Of a stretch of 64,000 nt of DNA, positions 1 through 11,868 are shown one piece after another; within the stretch, counting starts at the first letter, position 1; every line of letters begins with the position of its first letter. A program made the translations under genes and the position numbers. The DNA comes from Capitulum mitella (Eukaryota > Arthropoda > Thecostraca > Pollicipedomorpha > Pollicipedidae): positions 29,161,201 through 29,225,200 of the forward strand of contig CP099846.1 of assembly GCA_030062745.1 (NCBI GenBank), read 5' to 3'. The notes beneath the pieces are model-generated. The model saw only the letters and a program-made list of their open reading frames with translations, did no database searches and was not told the origin of the DNA.

Positions 1-3000
1 ACAGAACGTCATAAACGTAACAACTGGCCTATTTTGGATTTTTTTAGAAAATCGAAGTTCGCGCTTTGCACTATATGATATATAATTAATGACTTTTGGC
101 CCAGTGCTTATGCTTAAAATATTCCTTTAACCTAAGTCTTCTTGCTGTAATTTCACGGTGTCATATCCTTTGTTTGTGGCCTATCATGATAAATTATTAC
201 GATCAGTTAGAATTTGGCACCTCAGAACACCTCACAGTTCAAATTGCTGCCACAAGCGATGCCCAAGGTCATCTGAGGCCAACCTAGGTAACTGACCTGT
301 GGTGAAAATTGCGAAAATGTGCTTTACGAAACCAGCTATCGTCATCCGTTATCATTTTGCCGCTAAATGAAATACTTAGAACTGATAGATAAAAACCTCT
401 TTGTGTTCTTCCTTTCCCTCAAAACAGTACGCAGGCATGGTGCGGCACAACCCATCTTATCCATGTTTCCTTGACACCTGCTTACCCGAACGTGCACCAT
501 ATGTAAGTAATTTGGGGCGCAGGATTCGAAATCAGCGTCGACATAAACGCCGGAAAGCAAGTTTTTTGCGGAAAATGCGCTCCAGGGTCAATAATGTTGA
601 AGAACAGTAACCATATGAGTGTGTCCGGTCATCACCTGCTATTGATTTATTCCATTTTAGCCTTGAATTGGGCATGTCACTAGAAACTGGCGGCGTTACA
701 TTGTTTGGCGTCTGTAGAATAAGGATATGCATGAGGACAATTTTGATCACCTCTCCATGACTTGGCCTGATATCGGCGTGAAACTTAATACAGTGGAAGA
801 CGATATAGTGGTCTGTTATTTTTGCACAGTTTTTTTGGGCTGAGATGGTTAGAGCGGAAGTTCTACGTTGGGAAATAATTTATGTTTTTGACGTTAACCT
901 TGTGACCTGATTTCAGATCAGCTGAGCTGCTTTTGTCATTTTGTTAAGTTAATTACCTGTTTAATCACACAAAACTTCAAAGTCCATCTTTATTTGTGGC
1001 AACAGCTTCAAGTTTACCCTGAAAAAGGCCAACTCTGGAAACCATGACCTGACTGACCCGCTCTAGCTCCGTGGTCTTTAAAGACACTGACAATTTGCTT
1101 GAAGCGCTATGTCTGCTATTCAGTTTTGGATGTTTGCCAAATCTAACCGCACCATCTGGAACTTATTTCGGAAAATCCTCAGGGGGCCAAACTGACCAGT
1201 GCGTGTGTTAAGCTCATCATTTATTACCAAATAGAGCGACTCCAAATCTTGTTCAGAAAAGCAACCTGAGTAAAAGACACAGCAGCACCTTAAAAAAACA
1301 ACACTGTAGTGTATCAATAATGTGCCCATTAGGGTGTATCTTTATCGAACTTCGTTGTGAAAATCGCTTCGTAATTGTGAAATTTTCACGGAGCACGCTT
1401 CTGTCAAATAGAATTCACTTCTTCAGTGTTCGAAAAGTGGAAGAAAAAATTTGGCCAGGACCCATTTGTATTTTTCCATGTTACACCGTGCTGCTATTTA
1501 ATGGCAAACTCGTCAGCGGTCTGCCTTACTCAGCAAAAGGTGAACTGTTTTTCTAGCTGTACATTATTAGGTATTTTCTAAATCAACAAACGAAAATCCA
1601 ACCATTGGTGCCAAAGCCGTTGATGTGGATTTATCGTGTCAATTTCGATGGGTAATTTATTCATATACTGCTATCAAAGCGTAAACGTATCACGAAAAGT
1701 CGGGATGATTTGGGCTGAATAACAGTAACCTGCTTCAAAGAAGGATATTAGCAGCACATTTTTGCTCATCGTTGAGCCTTTTCACACGAATGTGAACTCT
1801 GCCTTGCGGAATGGCCGTGACAAAAACGTCGATATTTGAGTGTCGCACAAACGTGACCGTCCGTCCCCGGCATTTTCTCCGATGACTTTTTTCCAACTCC
1901 TCTCTCACTATCCGGACGGTTCGCTCCACGGTCTGAGTACGGACGGGATGTCAGGGGATGTCTAGCGGGGTGATGATCAGTTGCCTGTCATCGTCTGTCA
2001 TCTGTCATCGTCTGTCATCGTTTCAGTGAGTCGAGGGTCGAAAGCTGCTCTGTCATTCGATGTCGCTCGTTCTGTGTGGTTCGCAGGCTTAGTATTGATG
2101 ATGGAGATCTTAAACGGGTGAACGCCGTGCTGCTGCTGGGTTGTGGCTGGTCGGCACTTAGCACAGCTTTCACTGCCCTTCCTCGCACCGCTTTGTTGTC
2201 ATTGTTGAACATGGTCGGCGACAGAATCTCGTGGTGGGGACATTAACAGTTCCGGCGCTGTAATGGCTTTACAGTTTTTCTTAGTCCCAGCTGCCACTGA
2301 CTCCCATGCTTTCAAAGAAGTTCTAAAGTTCATATTGATGCCCAAAATTTCCGCTTTACCTCGGGCCGAATAGTGGCGCAATGTCTGACAATGCACCAGT
2401 TGCACCAGCTCTTCTGGCGGTTCTAGGCTCTGTTTGTGACACGTGCACTGTCATGCAGGCGTGGAACTCTTTTCGCCTATGTCTGCCATTGACTGTGACT
2501 GAATGGCCCGATTTCTTTTTGTCCAAAATGTCCGAAAGAATGTACCCGCAGTGGACACCATTCACCAGTTCTCAGAGAAGCTTCTGGGTGTTATTTAACT
2601 GTTCCATCAAGTCATCCTTCATCTTTGGTTCTGTACGTGCACCGTAGTGGCGGACCTGAAACCAGAGATTTACAGCGGTGCACCGACGTGAAGATAATGA
2701 TGGGTTTCATTTCAAATGAACCGGCCATAAATTTCCTCACTGGCTCAGTTAATGGCTTGGGTCCTTACGTTACACTGTCCAGCTGAAAAAATTCACTTGT
2801 TCAACTTATTGGCATGCAGCTGACAGGTAAGCGAATGGGCGTCGCTATTAGCACCTCAAACAATCGACGGACACGGTCGACGTGACCAGTGTTAGAACTT
2901 TTGCTGCGACGAACGACAGCACAGGTTTTAGGGCCGAAATCGCACGTGATGGACCGCAGCTCCAAACCCACATCCTCCGCGCTTCTGGAGTGTGGCGCGA

Positions 3001-3411
3001 AATGTGTCACGTTTTCACTGCCGAGTCGCGGTCAGACAGCTGTTATAACGGAACAATGGCCAAGCGGTGTGTGCAAATGCGTCCATTGTTTTATGCTTAC
3101 CGGTCAGGGTTTGCGGTATCTTCAACGATAAGTTTAGATAATTAGTCTGTTTGGAACGACATATGCACCATTCGATGCCTTCAGTCGTTCCCAAAATTCC
3201 ATTTTGTGCTCTATTGTATGGATAATCAAAGGGGCAAAATTTCGAATTTTTCAACGACGTGCTGGAGCACTGCGGTACATGACTGTCATAAAAATGACCC
3301 GGTCGCATTTTAGCCTTTTACTTTTCTGGGAACGATGGTCGCATTCAGGGTTTTTGAATGCAAAAATTTTGCTATGACCAAGCGACGATGGTCACAGCAA
3401 TGTGACTGACG
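1..3411. other. No gene recognised (AT-rich, fragmentary ORFs)
   Basis: I see no host gene, RNA gene or terminal repeats here. Short open frames on the minus strand between about 2000 and 3300 look like pieces of a decayed transposon protein, but no catalytic motif can be named. A small direct-repeat patch of the phrase gtctgtcatc lies near 1985-2020. Confidence 0.4.
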
Positions 3412-3659
3412 ATGCACCCTGATGCCCACACGAAAACTGCAGGCTCCATGCGCTACATTGGTGGTACAACGTCTCTGTCTAGACGACTTACCGTGCACCT
3501 TCGTGGCGGTGCTCCTGCCCAGCACTCACGGCAGGTGCATGACGGAACTCTGACAAGACATACAGTGACTGGCAACACGATACTCATGGCCTGCGGCGAC
3601 CACAGACGGCTGTACATACATGACGCCTTATTTGTACAAAATTACAAACCGGCACATAA
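3412..3659 (+). mobile_element. Penelope-like element fragment, GIY-YIG endonuclease end
   Basis: The + frame reads YIGGTTSLSRRLTVHL, then an H-rich middle and a C-terminal stretch ending LYIHDALFVQNYKP. This is the order seen in the GIY-YIG nuclease carried at the C-terminus of Penelope-like retroelements (YIG, R-L-x-x-H, then a late E/D-A-L-x-I-x-x-x-x-P block). The frame stops being coherent exactly where a TTAA-target element begins at 3660, so the fragment looks cut by that insertion. No reverse transcriptase part is visible next to it. It is a broken remnant. Confidence 0.6.
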
Positions 3660-4883
3660 CCCTCTTCCCGGCAGGGGAACTAAATCGGCCCCCCCTCGGA
3701 ATTTTTGCATGCCAATTCCAGGCTTTTTGACGCAGCTTACAAAACTTGGTGACGTTTCCTAGCTATCCGTTCTACGTGCCGTGACAAAATTTCAAAGTTT
3801 TATTTTGCTCAGGGGCGGAGCCAGGCAAGGTTTTTGGGAGGCACCTCAGGCCATTTTGGGCCATGTTGAGGGTAAAAGGAATATGTCTGCCAAAAAAAGT
3901 TTTTTTTTTAAGATAGAACTTGAAATCGTATATGAATGTATAACAAAATAGTTGGGCAACATGCCGATACAATTTTGTTCATGTTAGGTCACTTTACAAG
4001 GTCAAGTGAAAGTCAAAAGTAAGAATTTGGTGTTATAACTATAATTTCGGCGCTATTTTTTCAAACGCCAAACCCGGAATATATATGACGTAGAAAGGTG
4101 CCCTCTACTCTTGCATCAAGTTTCAGCTTGATATCATGTCGGGTCGCGGAGCTATGACATAAAATGTCAGTGCGCGTACCCTATATCACAATAGCCATGA
4201 AATGAAATTTTTGACAGAGTGAATTCAAATGATTGAAAACGTTTACAGACAATACTAAATGCATACGAAATCATTCCAAGTGGCTCCAAGGTCACTGGAT
4301 GTTATTTAAGGTCAAAGGTCACAAGTTGATCTGAAGAACGTGTGACCATGACAGTTCCCCCTTTTTCATGTCCCTGGCACCGCCTGTGCTAACATCATAC
4401 AAACATTGTAATGTGATTTGTACTTCTTTAGCATAACATGACTAGCAGAAGCCAAAAAAGGTGTTTTTGCCTTTTTTGTTCATTTAGTTGTTGAAAAACT
4501 AATCCTCCTATCTTTGAAACCCTGTGAACGCCCATGAATTTTCTCAAAATTCCAGATATGTGCACCAGTGGTAAAAGTGCCATCCATAATCTCTCGATTC
4601 ATGTCAGTTTCATCGAAATCGGTCCATAAGCAATAGAGTTATAAGAAGTCCAAAAATGTCCCTAATTTTGACCTTTTTTCCCCCGTATCCACTCCTTTGA
4701 AAATTTTGACAATTTCTTTTTATAAAAATATAGTTCACGCCATATCGAAATCGAATCACTCCATAACAAATCGACTGCCGTTTGTTGCGATGAAATGGGA
4801 TGTGTAGTTCTCGAGATCTCAGGGGGGCCGAACCACCCCCCTGCCGGGTATCGACCATACCGTCTAGTCCTCCGGGAATAGGG
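3660..4883 (+). mobile_element. TTAA-target DNA transposon, family A, copy 1 (non-autonomous)
   Basis: The element begins CCCTCTTCCCGG and ends CCGGGAATAGGG, forming a terminal inverted repeat of about 12-14 bp. The right flank is TTAA and the left flank is ATAA, a one-base decay of the expected TTAA duplication. TTAA targets with ends starting CCC are typical of piggyBac-type transposons. It is 1224 bp long with no transposase frame. A G-run/C-run stem-loop lies just inside each end. The same element recurs at 19914-21117 and 36366-37578, and one end alone at 18564-18747. Confidence 0.8.
4309..4321 (+). promoter_or_regulatory. DR1 nuclear-receptor-type site inside family A copy 1
   Basis: AGGTCAAAGGTCA is a perfect direct repeat of AGGTCA spaced by one base, the consensus for RXR/USP, HNF4 and COUP-TF type receptors. 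It is also present in the other two near-complete family A copies. Binding in vivo is inference. Confidence 0.5.
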
Positions 4884-4887
4884 TTAA

Positions 4888-5229
4888 GCCGGCACCGCCT
4901 GGCATGTTTCTGTACTCGCGACCGCCTGGGGTTGTTAAAAAGGGCCCCTCCTGTTATCTCAGCATTTAACCGTCGGATCTGAATCGGTCTACCACCAGAT
5001 GATGACCCTGGTCGATCTTGCGATCCAGCGATGCTTGCAATTTCTATGTCATCCCTGTTCACGTGACTGATGACGTCACGGGGTCACATAAAACACGTAA
5101 CACGACGTCGGAAAAAACTGCCACCGATTTGTACATCATATCATTGGCAGTACCAGTCTTCAATTCTTCAGCTGGGTATCAAACGTCAGGTCACGATCTT
5201 CTGCATCGGAGGCATGCCAAAATATGAAA
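4888..5229. other. Unassigned stretch between element and tandem repeat
   Basis: This follows the TTAA flank of family A copy 1. It may be the rest of the interrupted Penelope-like element or older DNA. No motif was recognised. Confidence 0.3.
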
Positions 5230-5640
5230 AAAAATATGGGGGCAAGGTCAACCAAGGTTAGGTTGATCGACTACTGGTCTTACTTTACCTGCCAAAGATC
5301 GGTACTTACTAGTGGCCGTTTTGATCCACGTGACAAAAATGACCGAATGATGGCTGCCTGCCTTCTGATGACCAATTTTGCATTGTCTGCTTTTTATGCA
5401 GTCAGGGTCAGTGCAGGTCAGGTCAGATAAAGTTGCATTACTCTTCCTGCCAAAGAGCAGTAATTACTCACAGAGACTCTGAGTTGTGTCAAGTGCAGAA
5501 CTGAAATGATATCTCGTGACAATTAAATCTGTTCTGCCTGCTCTTTATGGAGTCAAGGTCAAACCAAGTCTGGACAGATAATTATTTTTTTCTGACTAAG
5601 AGCAGTAGCTGCTCTCTGCTGATACAGGACGATGTTATAG
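5230..5640. repeat. ~157-bp tandem repeat, about three degenerate copies
   Basis: The phrase CCTGCCAAAGA plus a following AGTA/ACTTACT block occurs near 5289 and 5446, with a weaker third match near 5600. Each is preceded by GCTCTTTATG or CTTTTTATG and a GTCAAGGTCA-like run. Spacing is about 157 bp. Confidence 0.55.
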
Positions 5641-5786
5641 TTAATGCTGTATTTCATTTCGTTTCGACATCTACTTATGACGTGACCTAACATGATGTTA
5701 CGTTATATTTGATAAACCCTGCCAAGAGACGCAGTCAGACTTGAACGATGGGGAAGGTCACCGGCAACTACTCTTTCACCCACAGT

Positions 5787-5966
5787 CAGGGACGTAGGCA
5801 AGGGGGGCATGGGGGCCATGGCCCCCTGAGCCAAGCGATCTACACTAGATATAGGCGATTTCGCAGAGATACGCAATAGTGATCATATATATGTTCTAAA
5901 AGCAAACATTATATGTTTTCCTGTGCGTTAAATATGAGGTGAATTACGTAAAATTTCTGCGTTTTG
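5787..5966 (+). mobile_element. hAT-like MITE, 5' part only
   Basis: It starts CAGGGACGTAGGCAAG and continues colinearly with the complete copies at 23371, 26597 and 28252 (GCCCCCTGAGCCAAGCG, then CTAGATATA and GATCATATATATGTT). The right half with the second terminal repeat is missing. Confidence 0.6.
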
Positions 5967-6740
5967 GGGACCGCGTCCTATTTAAATCCAAATAATCCAA
6001 GCATTATATTCGCGACTATTTTAAAAAAACAAAGCATGTTCGCGCCACCACCCGAAGAGGCGAAAACATGCATGCAAGAGCTCACTTACGACATCATATC
6101 TCCGTACGCGCTCTCCATGACCTGACCTAGCATGGAAATAGTTTGACGTCAAAATATATAACATTAATTGATGAATGAACTCTGAGAGTTTGGTTGGTCT
6201 GCTTCTAATGGCTCAGAAGTTATTCACGAAAAAACGAGGGGTACCCTATTTGACACCCCCTCCCCAGGCGGTGCCGGATTATTCAGATTAACTCGTGGAT
6301 GTTTCTTGCACTTGCAAGGTGACCCGCAATACTATACTGAAACCATTTGGACTGGATAGACATGACTTTAAGCTAGCCTGCCGATGAAGCCCGGTGCGGA
6401 ATTTTCACTGACGGGAAGTATCAATGACGAAAGTGCTTTTATCATTCGGACGCATAATCTTTTCGGTATTTGTTAAGACGTAGAAGTGTAGCGTCGCGAT
6501 GCATGCTGTTCTTTTTTGTGACGCATTCTGAAGATGAAAGGAAAATATTTTTCCTTTCGAAACGCGAATCAATGACACTGATATCTGAAGGTGCGTGCGA
6601 ACAGCTATACTAAGTCCGAGTTTTATCCAGTTCCAGTACAGTTTGAGTGAGATTGAAAAGTCTGGCTGAAACCTGGAGTCATTCTTCCGCTGCGAACGAA
6701 TGTCGCAGGCCACGTGATGCAATTCTTTCCGATCCATTAA
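5967..6740. other. No gene recognised
   Basis: AT-rich sequence with no coherent frame, terminal repeats or RNA motif that I can name. Confidence 0.35.
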
Positions 6741-6764
6741 GCGACTGGCCTTAGCGCGCCATTT

Positions 6765-7190
6765 TTGGTCCCTTTGGCGCGCGTCAGGATCGCATTGAGT
6801 TATAAAACTTTGTCGATAGGTTGGCAGCGCGGGCTACGCGGGACGGCTGTCGTTTTTCGTTCTGCTCGGCTCAGCGTGTTGCGTGCTAGCTGTAGATCCA
6901 CCGCACTAGTCCCTCCTCGTTCGTCGGCTGACGGCAAAGAGGAGCAGGTATGGCAGAGTGCCGCCGATTTTCGGGATTTCTGCTATCCGGATGGCGCAGA
7001 TCGGGAGCTGAGCCAATTTCTGCTGAGTCCGGGAAACTGCCGAGTCACAATGTCTGCCCCGCAGGGCAGATCAGCAATGGGCTGCATCGAACGGGCACCG
7101 ATGGTTGCGCTACACCACTGGTGGTGAAAGGAGTCCATTATGTCCTCTTCTTATCGCTCAGGTTGTCATCTCTAACCATGAAATAAACTG
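6765..7190 (+). other. TATA-to-AATAAA unit, LTR-like or small transcription unit
   Basis: A TATAAAA box (6801-6807) is followed by a CpG-rich leader, a 78-codon open frame (6950-7186) and an AATAAA (7182-7187) that overlaps its stop. A GGCGACGAAAACC motif lies about 75 bp further on. Promoter and polyadenylation signal so close together fit either a small transcription unit or the long terminal repeat of an old LTR-type element. No matching second repeat was found in the window. The encoded peptide is not recognised. Confidence 0.3.
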
Positions 7191-9887
7191 TCTGTGAGCG
7201 GCGAAATGCACTGCGCTTTTTTAGGACATTTTTCGGTCTCTCGATCGCATAGAGGTCCTGGCTGGCGACGAAAACCGAAAGGGTCGGATCAGGGCCTGCG
7301 TTTCAAGCTACACCCACGGCTTAGGCCTGGGCTAATACGCACGGTGATACCTATACTAGGCCCGTAAGAGGTGATTTGCAAAGTCCGTGCGATTCAGTGT
7401 TCAGGTAAGCCCAGATAACTGAAAATTTGCATAACGATGCACAGTTCGGTCGATGGCTGGAGATCTTACGCGAGGGAAGGTGGTTGGGGTCTAGACTTCT
7501 CAGTGTCCAGAGACTTTAACATTAAGTTAATGACGATGACTGGAAAGGAATGGTCTGAAATCCTGTGCATTCACTTCCCCAAAAATCTCTAGTCTGGTTC
7601 AATTCCTCTTCATTCCCCCATGGTTCACTCTCCGTCGCACAAACCTTTCCCAGATTCTTTCCTGGGCATCCTCCACCCGCCATTCTGCGTCCACCTCCCC
7701 ATCCACCATCCACCACCCGCCGCCTCCGCCCGATTCACGAGTGCTGCCGAGCGTGCATCGGTCGGACGCCGGCGGTCCTGGCAGTCCCCGGCGGCTAGCG
7801 TCGCTTCCTGCGCCCCTCCCGCAGCTCGGTGGGGATGGGGCGGGGGACGGGGGAGCTGCCGCGGAAAAGGTGTTCCTCCTGGCGACGGTGCCCGAGGGTT
7901 GTCCCCAGTCAACGCGGCGGCTCCAATCCAGCAGTGGCAGGGTCAATGGCCCAAGGCGCCGAGGGGCGCACTGATATGGCAAATTGTCCAGATCTCGGGT
8001 GCATTGTAATGCAGACGATGGACGGGAACAGCAGGCAGGCGTAAGCATGAGGACAGAGGATATGAGCTGTGCTTTGCACGATGAAGTCAGCTGAAGCCTG
8101 TTCGAAGAGTGTGATCAGCTAGCAAAATTGAAAACGTGCGAACAAGGAGCTTTTCTCAAAGAAGCCTTACATTGCCAAACTCAAGATTTTGGTGATAAAC
8201 AATAAGAACCGTAGTGAGGCAAGGAGCATGTTAACAGATAAACTACCTGCAGTGGTACATCTTTCAAGGCTCAGAATATCTTAGGTAAGACATGCAGAAT
8301 CGGAGAGATCAATAGCTGACTGGATTATAAGTTTATTTGACGCACATTGTGACACATCACGATGTGTGTAAATACAGATGACATGACACAATGATAAGTA
8401 GCAGAAAGCCTGTAGCCAATACCTCGTATTTTTGTGTACCTTTATATGCAGTGACAAAATAGGACTTATCACACACCACTTTTTATTCACTATCCATTAT
8501 TTGCAATATTCAGAGGTTTTGTTTTCATTAATTTCATTTTTGTTAAGCGCAGTACGACTTTTCCGAATAACGCGGAAGGGGGTCTGAGTCTTATTTCCAT
8601 TAGCATCCATCTGAGTCTTATTTCCATTTCCATTAGGAAAAACCAAAGTGAGCAGGCCGAGCCTCCCCAGCCCAGGCCGGGCCAGCGCGGCCAAGACGCC
8701 TTTTGGAGGCCAATAACAGAGATAGCAGCTAGCATACTGAGGGCCGGGCCAGGCCGGTGCGGCGAACGCATTGGCGCTCGAGTCGACCGGTGACAGTTCA
8801 GTCAGCGACTGATAGATGCGGTCACGATGACAGTGCAGCAGCGGCTGCCAGCAGACTGACTGAAAGGTTAGCCGTTGATGAGAAACAGGAGCGGCTGACA
8901 GATGACAGATTGAGCAACTGGCTGCCAGGATGCGGCAGCAGCTGTCAGGTGCCGCGGCGGTTGGCATTACAGCACGAGGCTGACGAGCCGCGTCAGCAGC
9001 GAACTGACGGCGGTGGGCTGCAGCAGGCGCGTTTGAGTACGGCGTGTGCCCTGATGGGGGCATGACGTCTGCCGGTCGCACTGATGTTTGCCCGCGGCAG
9101 CTGTCGAAAGTCTGCAAATGCCAGGCTAACATCATATCCTTCGCTCTGACGGCAACGTTGATAAGGCCGCAGCATCACTGTAACGGTCCGGTTACTGTCT
9201 GACGGAGGCAGACATCAGTTCCTGAGCGGCGGCGGTGCAGACCACGGTTCATCAGTGCAATTTGGCAGTGGGACAATCAGAACGTCCATTGTTGATGTCT
9301 GACACGTGAGCAGTGTTGATATGACACGGTGTGGCGTAACCCGGCTGGAATCGATTGGCTCGGGGCTGGGGGCACAGCACCGAGCGCAAACGGGCTCAGT
9401 GTCGGACACAGTTGCCTGACGAATCTGTTGCGAGGTGGCCATGCTTCAAAGCTTCTATGAGGCACCAGTAACGTGGGGATTTCGGCGTGTGGCGGACCAA
9501 TGGCTAGTTGGGATAAAGAATACAGTTGAATCGGTAACTCTTACGAGGCATGAGCACAAATTATTTTGTTTCTCTGCTTACTTAATCAATGGCCAAACAC
9601 TGGCCTGTCTTTTGTCTCTGCACGCCTGCAGGAACAACATTGTACGTATTAACTGAAACAGCCTATTTTTCTGTTCTGCTACGATCGTCATCCTGCTCTG
9701 AATAGCATTTGGCTTTCGGTTAACATTTGCGGTCAATGGTCAACACATGTCACATATTAATACCTCTGCATACAGGTAAGGGCCATACCTATCTGAAGCG
9801 GCTAAATCGACTTCTTCCTCGCTTTGATCAGTATCGTCATCATCATTTGGCTTTCTGAAGTATTTGTCCTTTCTGTCTGCATGTGCA
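7191..9887. other. No gene recognised; two GC-rich patches
   Basis: GC-rich patches at about 7620-8050 and 8650-9190 carry overlapping open frames on both strands. None resembles a known domain and none has a convincing splice or promoter context. The rest is unremarkable AT-rich sequence. Confidence 0.35.
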
Positions 9888-10858
9888 TCTGTCACGAACT
9901 TTCCAACGGTAAGTTTATTTTTTGTTGTGCGACCAACCGCTCGTGAGTTTGTGGGGGTCAACTCCCAGTCGGGCGTGCATGGCGCTAACTGCCAATCGGG
10001 CGCTGGTTCAATTAGCTGCTTTTGATAATGGTCTTCTGATAGTGATAACTTTAGAAGAACCTACGAGCGATTTGCCGCAGGAGCTAATCGTCCTTGCACA
10101 GCATTCGCCTTGCATTTTTCCCCAAACGTGCGCATGTAACGGTGCACTTTGCATTGATATACAATCGTATTAAATTTTAACTCCACTATCGTGGGATTAA
10201 TCAACCCACTATCGTGGGTGGTATGACCCCCCCCCCCTCAGCTAGCTTTTCTTAAATCTTTTTGAGGAATTTAACTTACGTTTCTGAAACTCTGTCTCTG
10301 CCACTGTCCGTTCTATGGTTACGCTACTGCCAGTATCATGCAACATGGATGTCAAAGTAACGACTTGTGGATATAAAAAGCCCCACAGATAATGAAGAAA
10401 ATGTTTGTCCTCTCGAAAAAAGCCACAGTGGACTCTATGGCTTGCGCAATAAATACGACGGAAGTTTTCAGTACTGTGAATTCCAGAAACGGAAGTTAAA
10501 CTGTTCAAAAACATTTAGGGAAAGCTAGCTGAGAAAGGACCCATACCATCCGTGATGGTTGGGTTAAAATTTAATGCGATTGTATATCTATGCAAAATAC
10601 ACCGCTATATGCGTACATTTCGAGAAAATGCAAGGCGAATGCTGTGCGAGGACGATTAGCTCCTGGGACAATCACTCGCATGTTTTTTCTACAATTATCA
10701 CTATCAGAAGACCATTATCGAAAGCAGCTAATTTAACCCGCTCCCGATTGGCAGTTAGTACCATGCACGCCCGACTGGGGGGTGTCCCCCCTAACTCACG
10801 AACGGTTGGTCGCGCGGTAAAATAATAAGCCTACCGTTGGAAAACTCGTCACAAATAA
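9888..10858. repeat. Large inverted repeat (~400-bp arms, ~190-bp spacer)
   Basis: The left arm (about 9888-10291) reads as the reverse complement of the right arm (about 10478-10858). Shared anchors include CGACCAACCG/CGGTTGGTCG, the AATTAGCTGCTTT block, CAATCGTATTAAATTTTAAC and CTCAGCTAGCTTT. The outer roughly 110 bp of each arm is the end of TTAA family C. The left arm has an extra duplicated CCACTATCGTGGG. Arms are similar but not identical, so the structure is not recent. Confidence 0.65.
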
Positions 10859-11868
10859 GGAACAGAGCGCGAAACTGGCCTAATTCTAGTTTCGGATAAT
10901 ATGTAAGCCATTTACGCCCCATATATGTTTTCTCATAGACGAGTACATGAAACCGAGAAACGGCCTAAATCTCTAACGCTGTGATTAATAAAGTATAGGT
11001 AAAGACACCAATGAAAAGCAGATGCCGATACACGTGCGATTTTTCTGATTTGTTAGATATATACGCGGAAACGATGAGTTAAAGACGCAGCCATTTTCTC
11101 GCCACAGCTCGACGGGTGCCGGTGCCGAACGCAGCACGGAGAACTACTTTTAGCGTTCTTTTATTTTTGCGACATACGCCTTGCAAAGTGGTGCTTCTTA
11201 ATGCTAGTGATTCTTACGATGGTTTCCGGCACTTAAATTTTGGAGCCATTCAGAAGTTGTCATGCTACACAAATGAAAGAACTTTATTCGCGAAAGCCTG
11301 CTATTTGAAAAAAAAAACATTTTTTAAATCTTTTGAGCTTCTTGGTGTTATTCGCAGCTGAGATAGCCAGTTTTGTCATCTTCCATGCGTTCCAAGTCAT
11401 TCATCGCTGATTCTGACGGCGTTGCATTTTGGCTTATAACTATTATTCTTGACCTGACCTCACGTCAGTAGTTGGAGGTTATTGGTACTTAGCCAACTGA
11501 CGGCAATTGGATGTCTGCACCACCTCATATTACACATGTTGTAACAAATTCCGTCGATTTCCAAAGAAAACGACGATACGTCATGCAAATGGGTTTGGCT
11601 TTAAGTCAGTGACCAAAAACTTTCCAAAAAATCTAAGATAGCAGATTTTTGAAGCTATCAAGATCTCTGGTTTCTGAAAGCATCTTGTGGTATCATCATT
11701 TCCCAAAAAGTTACAGGGCGCGAAACTTTTTTCAACGTAGATCTTCACCCAACCTAGGTCAGACACCTGACTTGAGCTGAGGTCAAAAACGTGGCAAAAA
11801 AATTAAAAATAATGAAGCAAAAGGTACGCAAAATTTTGTGGCGCTGCGTTCGTCCGTTCCCTCGCAAT
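10737..11868 (+). mobile_element. TTAA-target DNA transposon, family C, 3'-truncated copy
   Basis: It starts after TTAA (10733-10736) with CCCGCTCCCGATTGG, then ACTCACGAACGGTTGGTCG, and runs colinearly with the complete copy at 29354-30568 up to CCCTCGCAAT. The last ~45 bp with the second terminal repeat are missing. Its first ~120 bp form part of the large inverted repeat. No transposase frame is present. Confidence 0.65.

Noticed and set aside
2200-3300. DDE transposase remnant on the minus strand
   Set aside because: A phrase like LHDSAR recalls mariner-type HDNARPH, but neighbouring blocks do not fit and no terminal repeats were found.
7620-8050. Host gene in a GC-rich patch
   Set aside because: Frames on both strands are Pro/Arg/Gly low-complexity sequence with no family match or splice structure.
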